Origin: Aquimarina sp. Aq78
Lineage (GTDB): Bacteria > Bacteroidota > Bacteroidia > Flavobacteriales > Flavobacteriaceae
Reading direction: 5' to 3'
Assembly (NCBI RefSeq): GCF_900299525.1
Contig: NZ_OMKA01000001.1
Span: 682,001-746,000 of the forward strand
DNA: 64,000 bases
Shown: positions 15,081 through 24,909 of the stretch, piece by piece
Numbering within the stretch: position 1 is the first letter of the stretch
Layout of the letters: each line of letters opens with the position of its first letter
Position numbers and translations under genes: made by a program
The notes under the pieces: model-generated
Told to the model about the DNA's origin: nothing
Databases searched by the model: none
What the model saw: only the letters and a program-made list of their open reading frames with translations

Positions 15081-17909
15081 ATGGTAGCATCAGAAGAAAA
15101 TATTGAGGTTTTAGGAGCACGGGTTCACAACTTGAAAAACATAGACGTTACCATACCTCGTGAAAAGTTAGTAGTGATTACAGGTTTATCAGGATCCGGT
15201 AAATCCTCCTTAGCCTTTGATACCATCTATGCAGAAGGACAACGACGTTATATAGAAACTTTTTCTGCCTATGCCAGGCAATTTTTGGGAGGATTAGAAC
15301 GACCAGATGTGGATAAAATTGATGGTCTTTCTCCCGTTATTGCAATCGAGCAAAAAACAACCAGCAAAAGCCCACGTAGTACTGTTGGAACCATCACAGA
15401 AATCTATGACTTTCTTAGGTTATTATTTTCTAGAGGAAGTGATGCCTATAGCTATAATACCGGGGAAAAAATGGTAAGCTATAGTGATGAGCAGATCAAG
15501 AATCTAATTTTAAAAGATTTTTCTGAAAAAAAAATCAGCATCCTGGCTCCTATTATTCGTTCTAGAAAAGGACATTATAGAGAGTTATTTGAACAAATTG
15601 CAAAACAAGGTTTTGTAAAAGTGCGTACCAATGGTGAGATCAAAGATATCACCAAAGGCATGAAACTTGATCGCTATAAAACTCACGATATTGAAATCGT
15701 TATAGATCGATTAATGGTTACCAAAGATCAGGAGAATTCAAAACGCCTGATGGAAACAATCAATACTGCGATGTACCACGGTAATGACGTATTGATGGTA
15801 ATCGAACAAGAATCTCAAGAAGTACGTTTCTTCAGTCGAAATTTAATGTGCCCATCTAGTGGTATTTCATATCCTAACCCAGAACCCAATAATTTTTCAT
15901 TTAACTCTCCAAAAGGAGCTTGCCCTAAATGTAATGGTATTGGTAACTTATACGAAGTAAACTTAAAAAAGATCATCCCAGATGATTCTATATCTATAAA
16001 AAATGGAGGGTTAGCTCCACAAGGACCTCAAAAAAACAATTGGATTTTTAAGCAATTAGAATTAATTGCACAACGCTATGATTTTAAGTTAAGTGATCCT
16101 ATAAAAAAAATTCCCAAAGAAGCCATGCAAATTATCCTTCATGGTGGAAAAGAAAAGTTTACTGTAAACAGTAAATCTCTTGGGGTTACCAGGGACTATA
16201 AAATTGATTTTGAAGGGGTAGCTTCGTTTATTGATACTACATATAGAAATAATGACTCGACTTCATTACGAAGATGGGCCAAAGATTTTATGGATAATAT
16301 TCAATGCCCGTCTTGTGAAGGATCAAGATTGCGTAAAGAGTCCTTATATTTCAAAGTAAATACAAAGAATATAGCAGAATTATCTGCAATGGATATTAAT
16401 GAACTTTCTGATTGGTTTAAATCTCTTCCCGAGCATTTAAGCGAGAAGCAAAACAAGATTTCGGGAGAAATATTAAAAGAAATTAACGTCAGACTTCAAT
16501 TTTTGGTAGATGTAGGGCTCACCTATTTATCTTTAAACCGAAGTAGTAAATCACTCTCTGGTGGTGAAGCACAACGTATACGACTAGCAACTCAAATTGG
16601 ATCGCAACTCGTAGGAGTTTTATATATTCTGGATGAACCCAGTATTGGTTTACACCAGAGAGATAATCAGAAACTAATTAACTCACTAATTCAGTTACGG
16701 GATATTGGTAATTCTGTTATCGTTGTAGAGCATGATAAAGATATGATTGAGCGTGCTGATCATGTTATCGATATAGGTCCTTTGGCAGGAAAACACGGCG
16801 GAGAAATTATTAGCGAAGGTACTCCCGAAGAATTACAAAAACACAATACACTTACAGCAGATTATTTAAGTGGCAAAAAGCAAATCGAAACCCCTACTAA
16901 ACGTAGAAAAGGAAATGGAAAGACCATTTCTCTAAAAGGAGCTACAGGAAATAATTTAAAGAATGTATCTATCGATATTCCTTTAGGCAAAATGGTTGCC
17001 GTTACAGGAGTTTCGGGTAGCGGAAAATCTACACTCATTAACGAGACACTCTACCCTATCTTAAATGCGTATTATTTTAATGGTGTAAAAAAACCAATGC
17101 CATATAAAAGTATCAAAGGTCTCGAGCACTCTGATAAAGTAATTGACATTAATCAATCTCCTATAGGTCGCACACCAAGATCTAATCCTGCAACATATAC
17201 AGGTGTTTTTTCTGAAATAAGAAGCTTATTTGCCAAAACTCCCGAAGCCATGATTCGCGGATATAAACCAGGACGTTTTAGCTTTAATGTTCAAGGAGGA
17301 AGATGTGAAACCTGTAAAGGTGGTGGGTTAAGAGTGATAGAAATGAACTTCTTACCCGATGTATATGTAGAATGTGAAACCTGCCAGGGAAAACGATTTA
17401 ATAGAGAAACTTTAGAGATTAGATATAAAGGAAAATCCATTTCTGATGTCTTAGAAATGACCATTAATGAATCCTGCTTATTCTTTGAACATATCCCTAA
17501 GATTTCAAGAAAATTGAAAACCATCCAAAATGTTGGTTTAGGATATATTACCCTAGGACAACAATCAACTACATTATCTGGTGGTGAAGCACAGCGTATC
17601 AAACTAGCAACAGAATTATCAAAAAGAGATACCGGTAACACTTTTTATATTCTTGATGAACCAACAACGGGTCTTCATTTTGAAGATATTCGTGTTTTGA
17701 TGGACGTGTTAAATGAATTAGTAAATAAAGGAAATACAGTTTTAATTATTGAACACAATCTGGATGTAATCAAAATGGCTGATTATATTGTTGATATCGG
17801 ATACGAAGGAGGAAGAAATGGAGGGAAAATCGTAGCTAAAGGAACGCCAGAAGAAATTATAAAAGATAAAAAAAGTTATACTGCGCAGTTTTTAAAGAAA
17901 GAACTGTAA
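15081..17909 (+). CDS. uvrA: Excinuclease ABC subunit A
   Basis: UvrA recognises bulky DNA lesions and loads UvrB in nucleotide excision repair. The 942-residue length is standard. Two ABC ATPase modules are visible: Walker A GLSGSGKSSLAF (35-46) and GVSGSGKSTLINETLYP in the second half, with signature motifs SLSGGEAQRIRLA and TLSGGEAQRIKLA and Walker B ILDEPSIGLH and ILDEPTTGLH. Zinc-finger Cys pairs are at CPKCNGIG, CPSCEGSR and CETCKGGG...CETCQGKRF. Followed 24 bases later by the LOG-family gene. Confidence 0.98.
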   Translation: MVASEENIEVLGARVHNLKNIDVTIPREKLVVITGLSGSGKSSLAFDTIYAEGQRRYIETFSAYARQFLGGLERPDVDKIDGLSPVIAIEQKTTSKSPRSTVGTITEIYDFLRLLFSRGSDAYSYNTGEKMVSYSDEQIKNLILKDFSEKKISILAPIIRSRKGHYRELFEQIAKQGFVKVRTNGEIKDITKGMKLDRYKTHDIEIVIDRLMVTKDQENSKRLMETINTAMYHGNDVLMVIEQESQEVRFFSRNLMCPSSGISYPNPEPNNFSFNSPKGACPKCNGIGNLYEVNLKKIIPDDSISIKNGGLAPQGPQKNNWIFKQLELIAQRYDFKLSDPIKKIPKEAMQIILHGGKEKFTVNSKSLGVTRDYKIDFEGVASFIDTTYRNNDSTSLRRWAKDFMDNIQCPSCEGSRLRKESLYFKVNTKNIAELSAMDINELSDWFKSLPEHLSEKQNKISGEILKEINVRLQFLVDVGLTYLSLNRSSKSLSGGEAQRIRLATQIGSQLVGVLYILDEPSIGLHQRDNQKLINSLIQLRDIGNSVIVVEHDKDMIERADHVIDIGPLAGKHGGEIISEGTPEELQKHNTLTADYLSGKKQIETPTKRRKGNGKTISLKGATGNNLKNVSIDIPLGKMVAVTGVSGSGKSTLINETLYPILNAYYFNGVKKPMPYKSIKGLEHSDKVIDINQSPIGRTPRSNPATYTGVFSEIRSLFAKTPEAMIRGYKPGRFSFNVQGGRCETCKGGGLRVIEMNFLPDVYVECETCQGKRFNRETLEIRYKGKSISDVLEMTINESCLFFEHIPKISRKLKTIQNVGLGYITLGQQSTTLSGGEAQRIKLATELSKRDTGNTFYILDEPTTGLHFEDIRVLMDVLNELVNKGNTVLIIEHNLDVIKMADYIVDIGYEGGRNGGKIVAKGTPEEIIKDKKSYTAQFLKKEL

Positions 17910-17933
17910 GTAACAATATAAAAAAATAAATTT

Positions 17934-18623
17934 ATGAGAAAAGAGCAACACCATAAAGGCTGGAATGAAATAAAAACAAATGATTCATGGGCAATCTTCA
18001 AGATTATGGGAGAATTTGTTAATGGATTTGAAAAAATGAGTAAAATAGGACCTTGTGTATCTATTTTTGGATCTGCTCGTACAAAAACAGATGATAAATA
18101 CTATCAATTAGCTGTAGATGTCGCCAAAGAAATTGTAGATCAAGGCTATGGAGTTATTACTGGTGGTGGTCCCGGTATAATGGAAGCGGGAAATAAAGGA
18201 GCACATTTAGGAGGAGGAACTTCTGTTGGGCTCAATATAGATTTACCTTTTGAGCAACATGACAATCCATATATCGATAGCGATAAAAGCTTAGATTTTG
18301 ACTATTTTTTTGTACGTAAAGTGATGTTTGTAAAATATTCTCAAGGATTTGTAGTTATGCCAGGAGGGTTTGGAACTTTGGATGAATTATTCGAAGCAAT
18401 AACATTAATACAAACCAAAAAAATTGGGAAATTCCCTATTATATTGGTAAGTACCGAATTTTGGGGAGGACTCATCGATTGGGTAAAAAGCACATTGCTA
18501 CAAAAATTCGGGAATATAAGCCCAGGAGATTTAGATTTAATACACATTGTAGATACCCCAGGTGAAGTATTAGGAATTTTAGATGATTTTTATGGGGAGT
18601 ATAATTTAAGTCCGAATTTCTAA
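17934..18623 (+). CDS. LOG family protein (nucleoside 5'-monophosphate phosphoribohydrolase)
   Basis: A 229-residue Rossmann-fold protein of the LOG/TIGR00730 family. The signature motifs are GGGPGIMEAGNKGA (about 81-94) and MPGGFGTLDELFE (about 142-154), the PGGxGTxxE active site. Family members hydrolyse cytokinin ribotides or other NMPs to base plus ribose 5-phosphate; in non-plant-associated bacteria the physiological substrate is often purine or pyrimidine NMP. It follows uvrA by 24 bases and is probably in the same operon. Confidence 0.92.
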   Translation: MRKEQHHKGWNEIKTNDSWAIFKIMGEFVNGFEKMSKIGPCVSIFGSARTKTDDKYYQLAVDVAKEIVDQGYGVITGGGPGIMEAGNKGAHLGGGTSVGLNIDLPFEQHDNPYIDSDKSLDFDYFFVRKVMFVKYSQGFVVMPGGFGTLDELFEAITLIQTKKIGKFPIILVSTEFWGGLIDWVKSTLLQKFGNISPGDLDLIHIVDTPGEVLGILDDFYGEYNLSPNF

Positions 18624-18784
18624 TTCATTTTATTATCAATCAATCATTAATATAAAATCGATTTTGAAGAGTATCATAGTAAGGCATTGCTATACGTAAT
18701 AAAGTTTTGATAAATAAATCCAGATGGGTAACATTATTTCTTTTTAATTTATATCATAAAAATGCCTTTAATTAAATATAAAAA

Positions 18785-21613
18785 TTGAATATTTTAAAAG
18801 TATATAGTTTTATAATTATCTTTTTTGCGCTAACCACAGGGTTTGCTCAGCATAATATCATTATAAATGCTAATCTGGATACCCAAAAAAAGGTAGTAAC
18901 TATAGAACAAGAAGTTACATACACCAATTTATCAAAAGATACACTTACACAAATATTCTTTCATGATTGGGCCAATAGCTTCTCTGATAAGACCACTCCT
19001 CTTGGTAAAAGGTTTGCTGAAGATTTTATAAAACGTTTTTACTTTGCCAAAGATGAAGAACGAGGGGGAACTATAATCCAACATGTTAGCAATAAAGAAT
19101 CACAACCCTTGCAATGGGGTCGACACAATGGAATCCAGGATATTATATGGATAAAATCTAATAGGCCTATTTATCCAGGAGAAAATCAAACTTTTCTATT
19201 AAAATATCAAATCAAAATTCCCAGTAACAAATTTACCAGATATGGATATCACGCAAACGGGAATTTTAGTTTAAAATACTGGTATATCCTTCCTGCTGTA
19301 TACGATACAAAATGGAATATTTATAGTCATAAAAATTTGAATGACTTATATGCACCTATAGCAGATTACCGACTTAACTTTACTTTACCATCCGCATATG
19401 AAATCGTTAGTGATCTAAAACAAAAAAATACTGTTTTATCAGAGGACGAAACAACCAAAACTATACAATTTGAAGGTAACAAAAGAAATGAAGTAAACTT
19501 ATACATAGAAAAGGTATCATCTTTCTACAGCTTCCCATCTGATGGTGTTCAGTTTATAAGTAATATAGATGACAATGATTTAATGCCAGAAATGAAATCG
19601 GTAGCGACCGATAGGATTATTGGTTTTTTACAAAAAAAATTAGGCCCATATCCTTTTGATAAAATTGTTATTTCTGAAAATGATTACAAAAGCAATCCTG
19701 TATATGGACTAAATCAACTACCAGATATATTAAGACCTTTTCCCGATGGTTTTCAATTTGAAATCAAACAACTTAAGACAATTACCGAAAATTATCTGGA
19801 AAGAACTCTTATCATAAATCCCAGATACGATGCCTGGATAAAAGATGCAATACACATCTATTTAATGATGGCGTATACAGAGCAATATTATCCCGAAATG
19901 AAAATTATCGGTAAACTTAGTAAAGTGATTGGTCTACGATGGTTTCATGCTGCAGACCTGGATTTTAACGACCAATACTTTTTAGCTTATAAAAATATGG
20001 CTCGATTGTTTTTAGATCAGCCTTTACTGCAGCCACAAGATGAGTTGGTAAAGTTTAATAAAAATATAGCAAATGCATATAAAGCAGGAGTTGGATTTAA
20101 ATATCTTGAAGATTACTTAGGTGATGATAATATTGTCGATCAGAGTATTAAAAAATTTTATACTCAAAATGTATTAAAATATACAAATTCTGGAAAATAC
20201 AAAAAGGTACTTATCGATATAGCTCCCAAGGACATAGAATGGTTTTTTGAGGATTATGTACAAACCAATGAAAAACTTGATTTTAAAATAAAGTCTGTAA
20301 AAAAAGAAAAAGATTCGATTGAAGTTACAATCAAAAATAATGGCAATAACACAATGCCAATTTCTTTATCTGGATTTAGAAAAAAGGATATGGTTTCTAA
20401 AACCTGGGTTACAGGTATCACCGGTACCAAAAAAGTAAAAATTGCTAATGAAAATATTAGTAAACTGGTATTGGATTATGATCAGAACATCCCAGAAGTA
20501 AATAGGCGTAATAATTATAGAAACCTAAAATGGATATTTAACAAACCTATACAGTTTAGGTTTTTACAGGATATAGAAGATCCAAGGTATACTCAAGTAT
20601 TTTTTATTCCCGAAGTAGAGTTTAATGTATACGATGGTTTTTTGTTAGCTTCAAAATTTTATAACAAGACTTTCATAAAAAGAAATTTTCAGTACAACCT
20701 ATCCCCTGCTTATGGTTTCAAATCCAATAAATTGTTGGGATCAGCATCTATCTCCTATAGACAACAACTGTCTGATTATGGATTATATAAAGTACAATAT
20801 GGGGTAAATGGTAGTATGTTTAGTTATGCTCCCGATTTATTATTTAAACGATTTTCATCATCTATAAGTTTTTATTTTAGGCCCGAAGATCTTAGATCCA
20901 ATAAAAAACAGAGGCTTCTCCTTAGAAATATTAATGTTTTTAGAGATCGAGATAAAGAAAATCCTGTTGTTACTCCTGATTATAATGTTTTTAATATAAG
21001 ATATCGATATTCTGATTTTAACCTTATCGATTTTCTAGGATATACTATTGATTATCAGATATCAAAAAACTTTAGTAAGCTATCAGCTACTGTAAATTAC
21101 AGGAAACTGTTTCTTAATAATCGACAATTAAATTTGCGTCTATTTGCAGGGTCTTTTCTTTTTAATGATACAGAAAAAGATGGTGATTTCTTTAGCTTTG
21201 CTCTAGACAGACCCACAGATTATTTATTTGATTATAATTATCTGGGACGTAGTGAAGATACCGGTTTGGTAAGCCAGCAAATTATTTTGGCAGAAGGAGG
21301 GTTTAAATCTCAACTCGAATACCCTTTTGCTAATCAATGGATTACCACCTTTAATGCTAATACCAATATATGGAACTGGATTTATGCATATGGAGACGTA
21401 GGGTTGGTGAAAAATAAAAATATCTCTCCAAAATTTGTCTATGACGCAGGAGTACGACTCAGTTTAGTAGCCGATTACTTCGAAGTTTTTTTCCCTGTAG
21501 TATCTAACAAAGGATGGGAAATATCACAACCAAATTACGAACAGCAAATTCGATTTATCATAACATTAAGTCCAGAAACATTAATCGGTCTTTTTACCAG
21601 AGAGTGGTATTAA
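18785..21613 (+). CDS. M1 peptidase-like protein lacking the zinc motif, fused to an outer-membrane barrel
   Basis: A 942-residue exported protein. Residues 1-21 are a signal peptide (ends TTGFAQ). The N-terminal part resembles M1 aminopeptidases (beta-saddle with TNLSKDTLTQIFFHDWANSF, then a thermolysin-like region), but no HExxH is found: the expected region reads YGLNQLPDILRPFP...FEIKQLKTITENYL, and the usual downstream Glu helix is WIKDAIHIYLMMAYTEQYYP. It is therefore probably not a peptidase. The last 350 or so residues alternate like a transmembrane beta-barrel and end in REWY, with the terminal aromatic typical of outer-membrane proteins. I recall similar flavobacterial proteins but no known function. 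The start is TTG, which gives a complete signal peptide; no ATG alternative is near. Confidence 0.8.
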   Translation: MNILKVYSFIIIFFALTTGFAQHNIIINANLDTQKKVVTIEQEVTYTNLSKDTLTQIFFHDWANSFSDKTTPLGKRFAEDFIKRFYFAKDEERGGTIIQHVSNKESQPLQWGRHNGIQDIIWIKSNRPIYPGENQTFLLKYQIKIPSNKFTRYGYHANGNFSLKYWYILPAVYDTKWNIYSHKNLNDLYAPIADYRLNFTLPSAYEIVSDLKQKNTVLSEDETTKTIQFEGNKRNEVNLYIEKVSSFYSFPSDGVQFISNIDDNDLMPEMKSVATDRIIGFLQKKLGPYPFDKIVISENDYKSNPVYGLNQLPDILRPFPDGFQFEIKQLKTITENYLERTLIINPRYDAWIKDAIHIYLMMAYTEQYYPEMKIIGKLSKVIGLRWFHAADLDFNDQYFLAYKNMARLFLDQPLLQPQDELVKFNKNIANAYKAGVGFKYLEDYLGDDNIVDQSIKKFYTQNVLKYTNSGKYKKVLIDIAPKDIEWFFEDYVQTNEKLDFKIKSVKKEKDSIEVTIKNNGNNTMPISLSGFRKKDMVSKTWVTGITGTKKVKIANENISKLVLDYDQNIPEVNRRNNYRNLKWIFNKPIQFRFLQDIEDPRYTQVFFIPEVEFNVYDGFLLASKFYNKTFIKRNFQYNLSPAYGFKSNKLLGSASISYRQQLSDYGLYKVQYGVNGSMFSYAPDLLFKRFSSSISFYFRPEDLRSNKKQRLLLRNINVFRDRDKENPVVTPDYNVFNIRYRYSDFNLIDFLGYTIDYQISKNFSKLSATVNYRKLFLNNRQLNLRLFAGSFLFNDTEKDGDFFSFALDRPTDYLFDYNYLGRSEDTGLVSQQIILAEGGFKSQLEYPFANQWITTFNANTNIWNWIYAYGDVGLVKNKNISPKFVYDAGVRLSLVADYFEVFFPVVSNKGWEISQPNYEQQIRFIITLSPETLIGLFTREWY

Positions 21614-21761
21614 TTTCTTTCTGAAAAATCATATCAAAAAATAAATGTGAAAATTTTGAACATTTGTTAACCAATCCTTAAAATACTGTCCAAAAACTAT
21701 AATTTATCAATAAAAACACAGTTTTAATGAATTATACTCAAAAAAATTAAGAGTTTCAGCC

Positions 21762-21792
21762 TTGCAAATGGTCAGGATTTTAGCTAAATTTG
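21762..21792 (+). promoter_or_regulatory. Promoter of the E1 dehydrogenase gene
   Basis: TTG at 21762-21764 and TAAATTTG at 21785-21792, separated by 20 bases, match the Bacteroidota -33/-7 consensus. The gene's ATG is 24 bases further on. Confidence 0.65.
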
Positions 21793-21815
21793 CAAAACAT
21801 TAAAACACCGTTCAC

Positions 21816-24230
21816 ATGCAGCCTGAAACCATTACTTCATCTAATATTTCATTCGAAGAATATAGAGATCAAATACTTAGAGACTACAAAATAGCATTAA
21901 TTAGTAGAGAATGTAGTTTATTAGGAAGACGAGAAGTATTGACAGGTAAATCTAAGTTTGGAATTTTTGGAGGAGGAAAAGAGTTACCGCAACTTGCGAT
22001 GGCTAGAGTTTTTCGTAATGGTGATTTTAGATCAGGATACTACAGAGATCAAACATTTATGATGGCTATTGATCAATATACTGTAGAGCAGTTCTTTGCT
22101 GGCTTATATGCTCATACAGATATTAATAAAGAACCTTTTGCTGCAGGAAGACAAATGGGAGGGCATTTTGCAACTCACAGTCTTAATGAGGATGGCACAT
22201 GGAAAAACCTGATGCAGCAAAAAAATTCAAGCGCAGATATCTCCCCTACCGCTGGTCAAATGCCTAGGCTATTAGGTCTAGCTCAAGCATCAAAAGTATA
22301 CCGTAACGAAAAAAGTGTTTCTAATCATTCTAATTTCTCTATCCAAGGAAATGAAGTAGCTTGGGGAACTATTGGTAATGCAAGTACCAGTGAAGGTTTA
22401 TTTTGGGAAACTATTAATGCAGGAGGTGTTTTACAAGTACCAATGGTTGTTAGTGTCTGGGATGATGAATACGGCATCTCTGTTCATGCAAAGCATCAAA
22501 CCACCAAAGAAGATATTTCTCTTATTCTGGAAGGTTTTAGACGGGATGAACATCATGAAGGCTATGAAATATTAAAAGTTAATGGCTGGGACTACCCTGC
22601 TCTCATGGATACCTATGAAAAAGCCGAAAAATTAGCACGTGAAAAACATATTCCTGTTATTATTCATGTTAAAGAATTAACACAGCCACAAGGACACTCC
22701 ACTTCCGGATCTCACGAAAGATACAAAAGTGAAGAACGATTAAATTGGGAACGTGAATTTGATTGTAATAAAAAGTTTAAAGAATGGATCATTGAACACA
22801 ATATTGCAACAGCAGAAGAGCTTCTGGATTTTGAAAAGACTGCAAAAAAGAAAGTAAGAAAAGGAAAAGCCGAGGCTTGGAATGCATATTTATCAGAAAT
22901 CAAATCAGAACAAAAAGAAGCATTAGATATCCTTAAATCTGTAGAGAATAAAAGTGCAAATAAAAATTTCATTTCTCCTCTGGTTAATCTATTAGCTTCT
23001 AAAGAAGAACCTATACGTAGAGATATTCTTGAGGCTACAAGAAAAACATTACAATATATCACCAAAGAAAATTTTACAGAGAAATCTACACTTCAGGAAT
23101 GGATAAATAATTACATTTCTCTTATTCAACCAAAATACAGTAGCCATTTACATAACGAAAGTGATTCTAATGCTATCCACGTTAAAGAAGTAAAAGCTCA
23201 ATACGATACCAATACACAACAAGTTGATGGTAGAGTTATTATAAGAGATAACTTTGAAGAATTATTTAGCAGAATTCCTGAAGCACTTATTTTTGGAGAA
23301 GATAGCGGTAAAATCGGTGATGTAAATCAAGGCCTTGAGGGACTTCAGGAAAAATTTGGAGAAACCAGGGTATCCGATGCTGGGATTAGAGAAGCTACTA
23401 TAATAGGACAAGGAATTGGGATGGCCATGCGAGGACTAAGACCCATTGCCGAAATTCAATATTTAGATTATATTTTATATTGCATACAAGGACTAAGTGA
23501 TGATCTTGCTACGTTGCGATATAGAACTTTTGCAAAACAAAAGGCCCCATTAATTATAAGAACACGAGGACATAGACTAGAAGGAATATGGCATTCTGGT
23601 TCTCAAATGGGCGGTCTTGTTCACCTACTAAGAGGTATCCATATTCTTGTACCTCGAAATATGACCAAAGCTGCAGGTTTTTATAATACATTAATGGATA
23701 GTGATGAACCAGCTTTAGTTATAGAATGTCTTAATGGATATCGTCTAAAAGAAAAGATGCCTACTAATTTATCCGAAATCAGAACACCAATTGGTATTGT
23801 TGAAACAGTTAAAGAAGGAACAGATATCACCTTGGTATCCTATGGCTCTACATTGCGATTAGTTGAACAAGCTGCAAAAGAATTACTATCGGTAGGAATT
23901 AATGCTGAAGTAATTGATGTACAATCCTTACTCCCTTTTGATCTAAATCATGATATTGTAAAAAGTGTTGCTAAAACCAACCGATTATTGATCATTGACG
24001 AAGATGTACCAGGTGGTGGTACTGGATATATTTTACACAAATTGATTGATGAGCAAAATGTGTATCAATACTTAGATAGTAAACCACAAACCCTAAGTGC
24101 TCAACCACACAGGCCAGCTTTTGGAACGGATGGAGATTATTTCAGCAAACCTTCGATAGAGGATATTTTCGAAAATGTGTATGCTATTATAAATGAAACA
24201 GATCCGGTTAATTTTCCTAAATTAAGATAA
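21816..24230 (+). CDS. 2-oxoacid dehydrogenase E1, alpha and beta subunits fused
   Basis: An 804-residue thiamine-diphosphate enzyme. Residues about 30-330 match E1 alpha, with the ThDP region GNASTSEGLFWETINAGG and DDEYGISVH; about 470-800 match E1 beta, with FGEDSGKIGDVNQGLEGL, AEIQYLDYILY and DEDVPGGGTGYILH. It should decarboxylate a branched-chain 2-oxoacid or pyruvate and pass the acyl group to a lipoyl E2, which is not nearby. The single-chain alpha-beta fusion is common in Bacteroidota, where it is usually annotated as branched-chain (2-oxoisovalerate) E1; substrate specificity is inferred. It has its own promoter at 21762-21792 and converges on a leftward gene. Confidence 0.92.
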   Translation: MQPETITSSNISFEEYRDQILRDYKIALISRECSLLGRREVLTGKSKFGIFGGGKELPQLAMARVFRNGDFRSGYYRDQTFMMAIDQYTVEQFFAGLYAHTDINKEPFAAGRQMGGHFATHSLNEDGTWKNLMQQKNSSADISPTAGQMPRLLGLAQASKVYRNEKSVSNHSNFSIQGNEVAWGTIGNASTSEGLFWETINAGGVLQVPMVVSVWDDEYGISVHAKHQTTKEDISLILEGFRRDEHHEGYEILKVNGWDYPALMDTYEKAEKLAREKHIPVIIHVKELTQPQGHSTSGSHERYKSEERLNWEREFDCNKKFKEWIIEHNIATAEELLDFEKTAKKKVRKGKAEAWNAYLSEIKSEQKEALDILKSVENKSANKNFISPLVNLLASKEEPIRRDILEATRKTLQYITKENFTEKSTLQEWINNYISLIQPKYSSHLHNESDSNAIHVKEVKAQYDTNTQQVDGRVIIRDNFEELFSRIPEALIFGEDSGKIGDVNQGLEGLQEKFGETRVSDAGIREATIIGQGIGMAMRGLRPIAEIQYLDYILYCIQGLSDDLATLRYRTFAKQKAPLIIRTRGHRLEGIWHSGSQMGGLVHLLRGIHILVPRNMTKAAGFYNTLMDSDEPALVIECLNGYRLKEKMPTNLSEIRTPIGIVETVKEGTDITLVSYGSTLRLVEQAAKELLSVGINAEVIDVQSLLPFDLNHDIVKSVAKTNRLLIIDEDVPGGGTGYILHKLIDEQNVYQYLDSKPQTLSAQPHRPAFGTDGDYFSKPSIEDIFENVYAIINETDPVNFPKLR

Positions 24231-24234
24231 TTAG

Positions 24235-24846
24235 CTACTGAAAGTCTTCAATTTTTAATCGTTTTCCATCTTTATAGGATATTACAAATATTCTCTTATC
24301 AAACCCTGATGCTATTAGTGTTTTTCTAAAATCCTGAGCTTCGGCCAAGGTTTCAAAAATACCTAAACTCATTTTATAGAATGAAGTATCACTATAAATA
24401 AGTGTATTTGTAAATTTCTCAGAAATAGCAGGGGTGTTTTTTGCATTAAATGCTTTTAACTGCACTGAATACACAGTATCTTTTTTAATCAAACTTCTAT
24501 ACAGATATAGGTTTTTGATTTCTTTAAGGTTAATTTTTTCTTTTTTTAATGCTTTTAATTCTTCCTTAGCGGAAGCCAGCTCTTGTTTTACTACAGAAAG
24601 CTCACTAATCCCTGCTTTGCCATTTTTTGATGGTGGTTTGCTAAAATAAAAAGCATTAGCTACAAGAAAAATAGTTAATAGAAATAGGACTAGCGAGAAT
24701 GATCCAAATAGCCTATTAGATTTCTTACTTTTTTTTAGCCTATCCGACTCTTCATCCAGAAGGTCTTCGAGCTTTTTCTGTTTAATTTCGGCTTTTTCTA
24801 TCTGATAATGTAGAGATAGAAGATCCTCATCTTTCATAACTTTCAT
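24235..24846 (-). CDS. Single-pass membrane protein with SPOR-like domain
   Basis: About 203 residues from the ATG at 24846 (MKVMKDEDLL); an ATG at 24837 is equally possible and an upstream TTG less so. Layout: cytoplasmic helix with LLSLHYQIEKAEIKQKKLED, a transmembrane segment (FGSFSLVLFLLTIFLVANAFYF), a coiled coil (VKQELASAKEELKALKKEK), then a C-terminal domain of about 75 residues (TVYSVQLKAFN ... YKMSLGIFETLAEAQDFRKTL) with the two beta-strand/helix halves of a SPOR peptidoglycan-binding domain. It may act at the cell wall or division site. The N-terminal module is shared with the neighbouring gene at 24910-25716. Confidence 0.75.
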   Translation of the reverse strand: MKVMKDEDLLSLHYQIEKAEIKQKKLEDLLDEESDRLKKSKKSNRLFGSFSLVLFLLTIFLVANAFYFSKPPSKNGKAGISELSVVKQELASAKEELKALKKEKINLKEIKNLYLYRSLIKKDTVYSVQLKAFNAKNTPAISEKFTNTLIYSDTSFYKMSLGIFETLAEAQDFRKTLIASGFDKRIFVISYKDGKRLKIEDFQ

Positions 24847-24909
24847 TGTGGTGGGGGGTAGCTTCAAAAGTTTTGTTAGTTATTCTAAAGATATATTTTT
24901 AAACAATGC

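Noticed and set aside
16159-16171. GTTTACTGTAAAC palindrome inside uvrA
   Set aside because: It resembles the XRE operator half sites, but the centre spacing differs (one base instead of four between GTTTAC and GTAAAC), it is a single copy and lies within coding sequence; probably chance.
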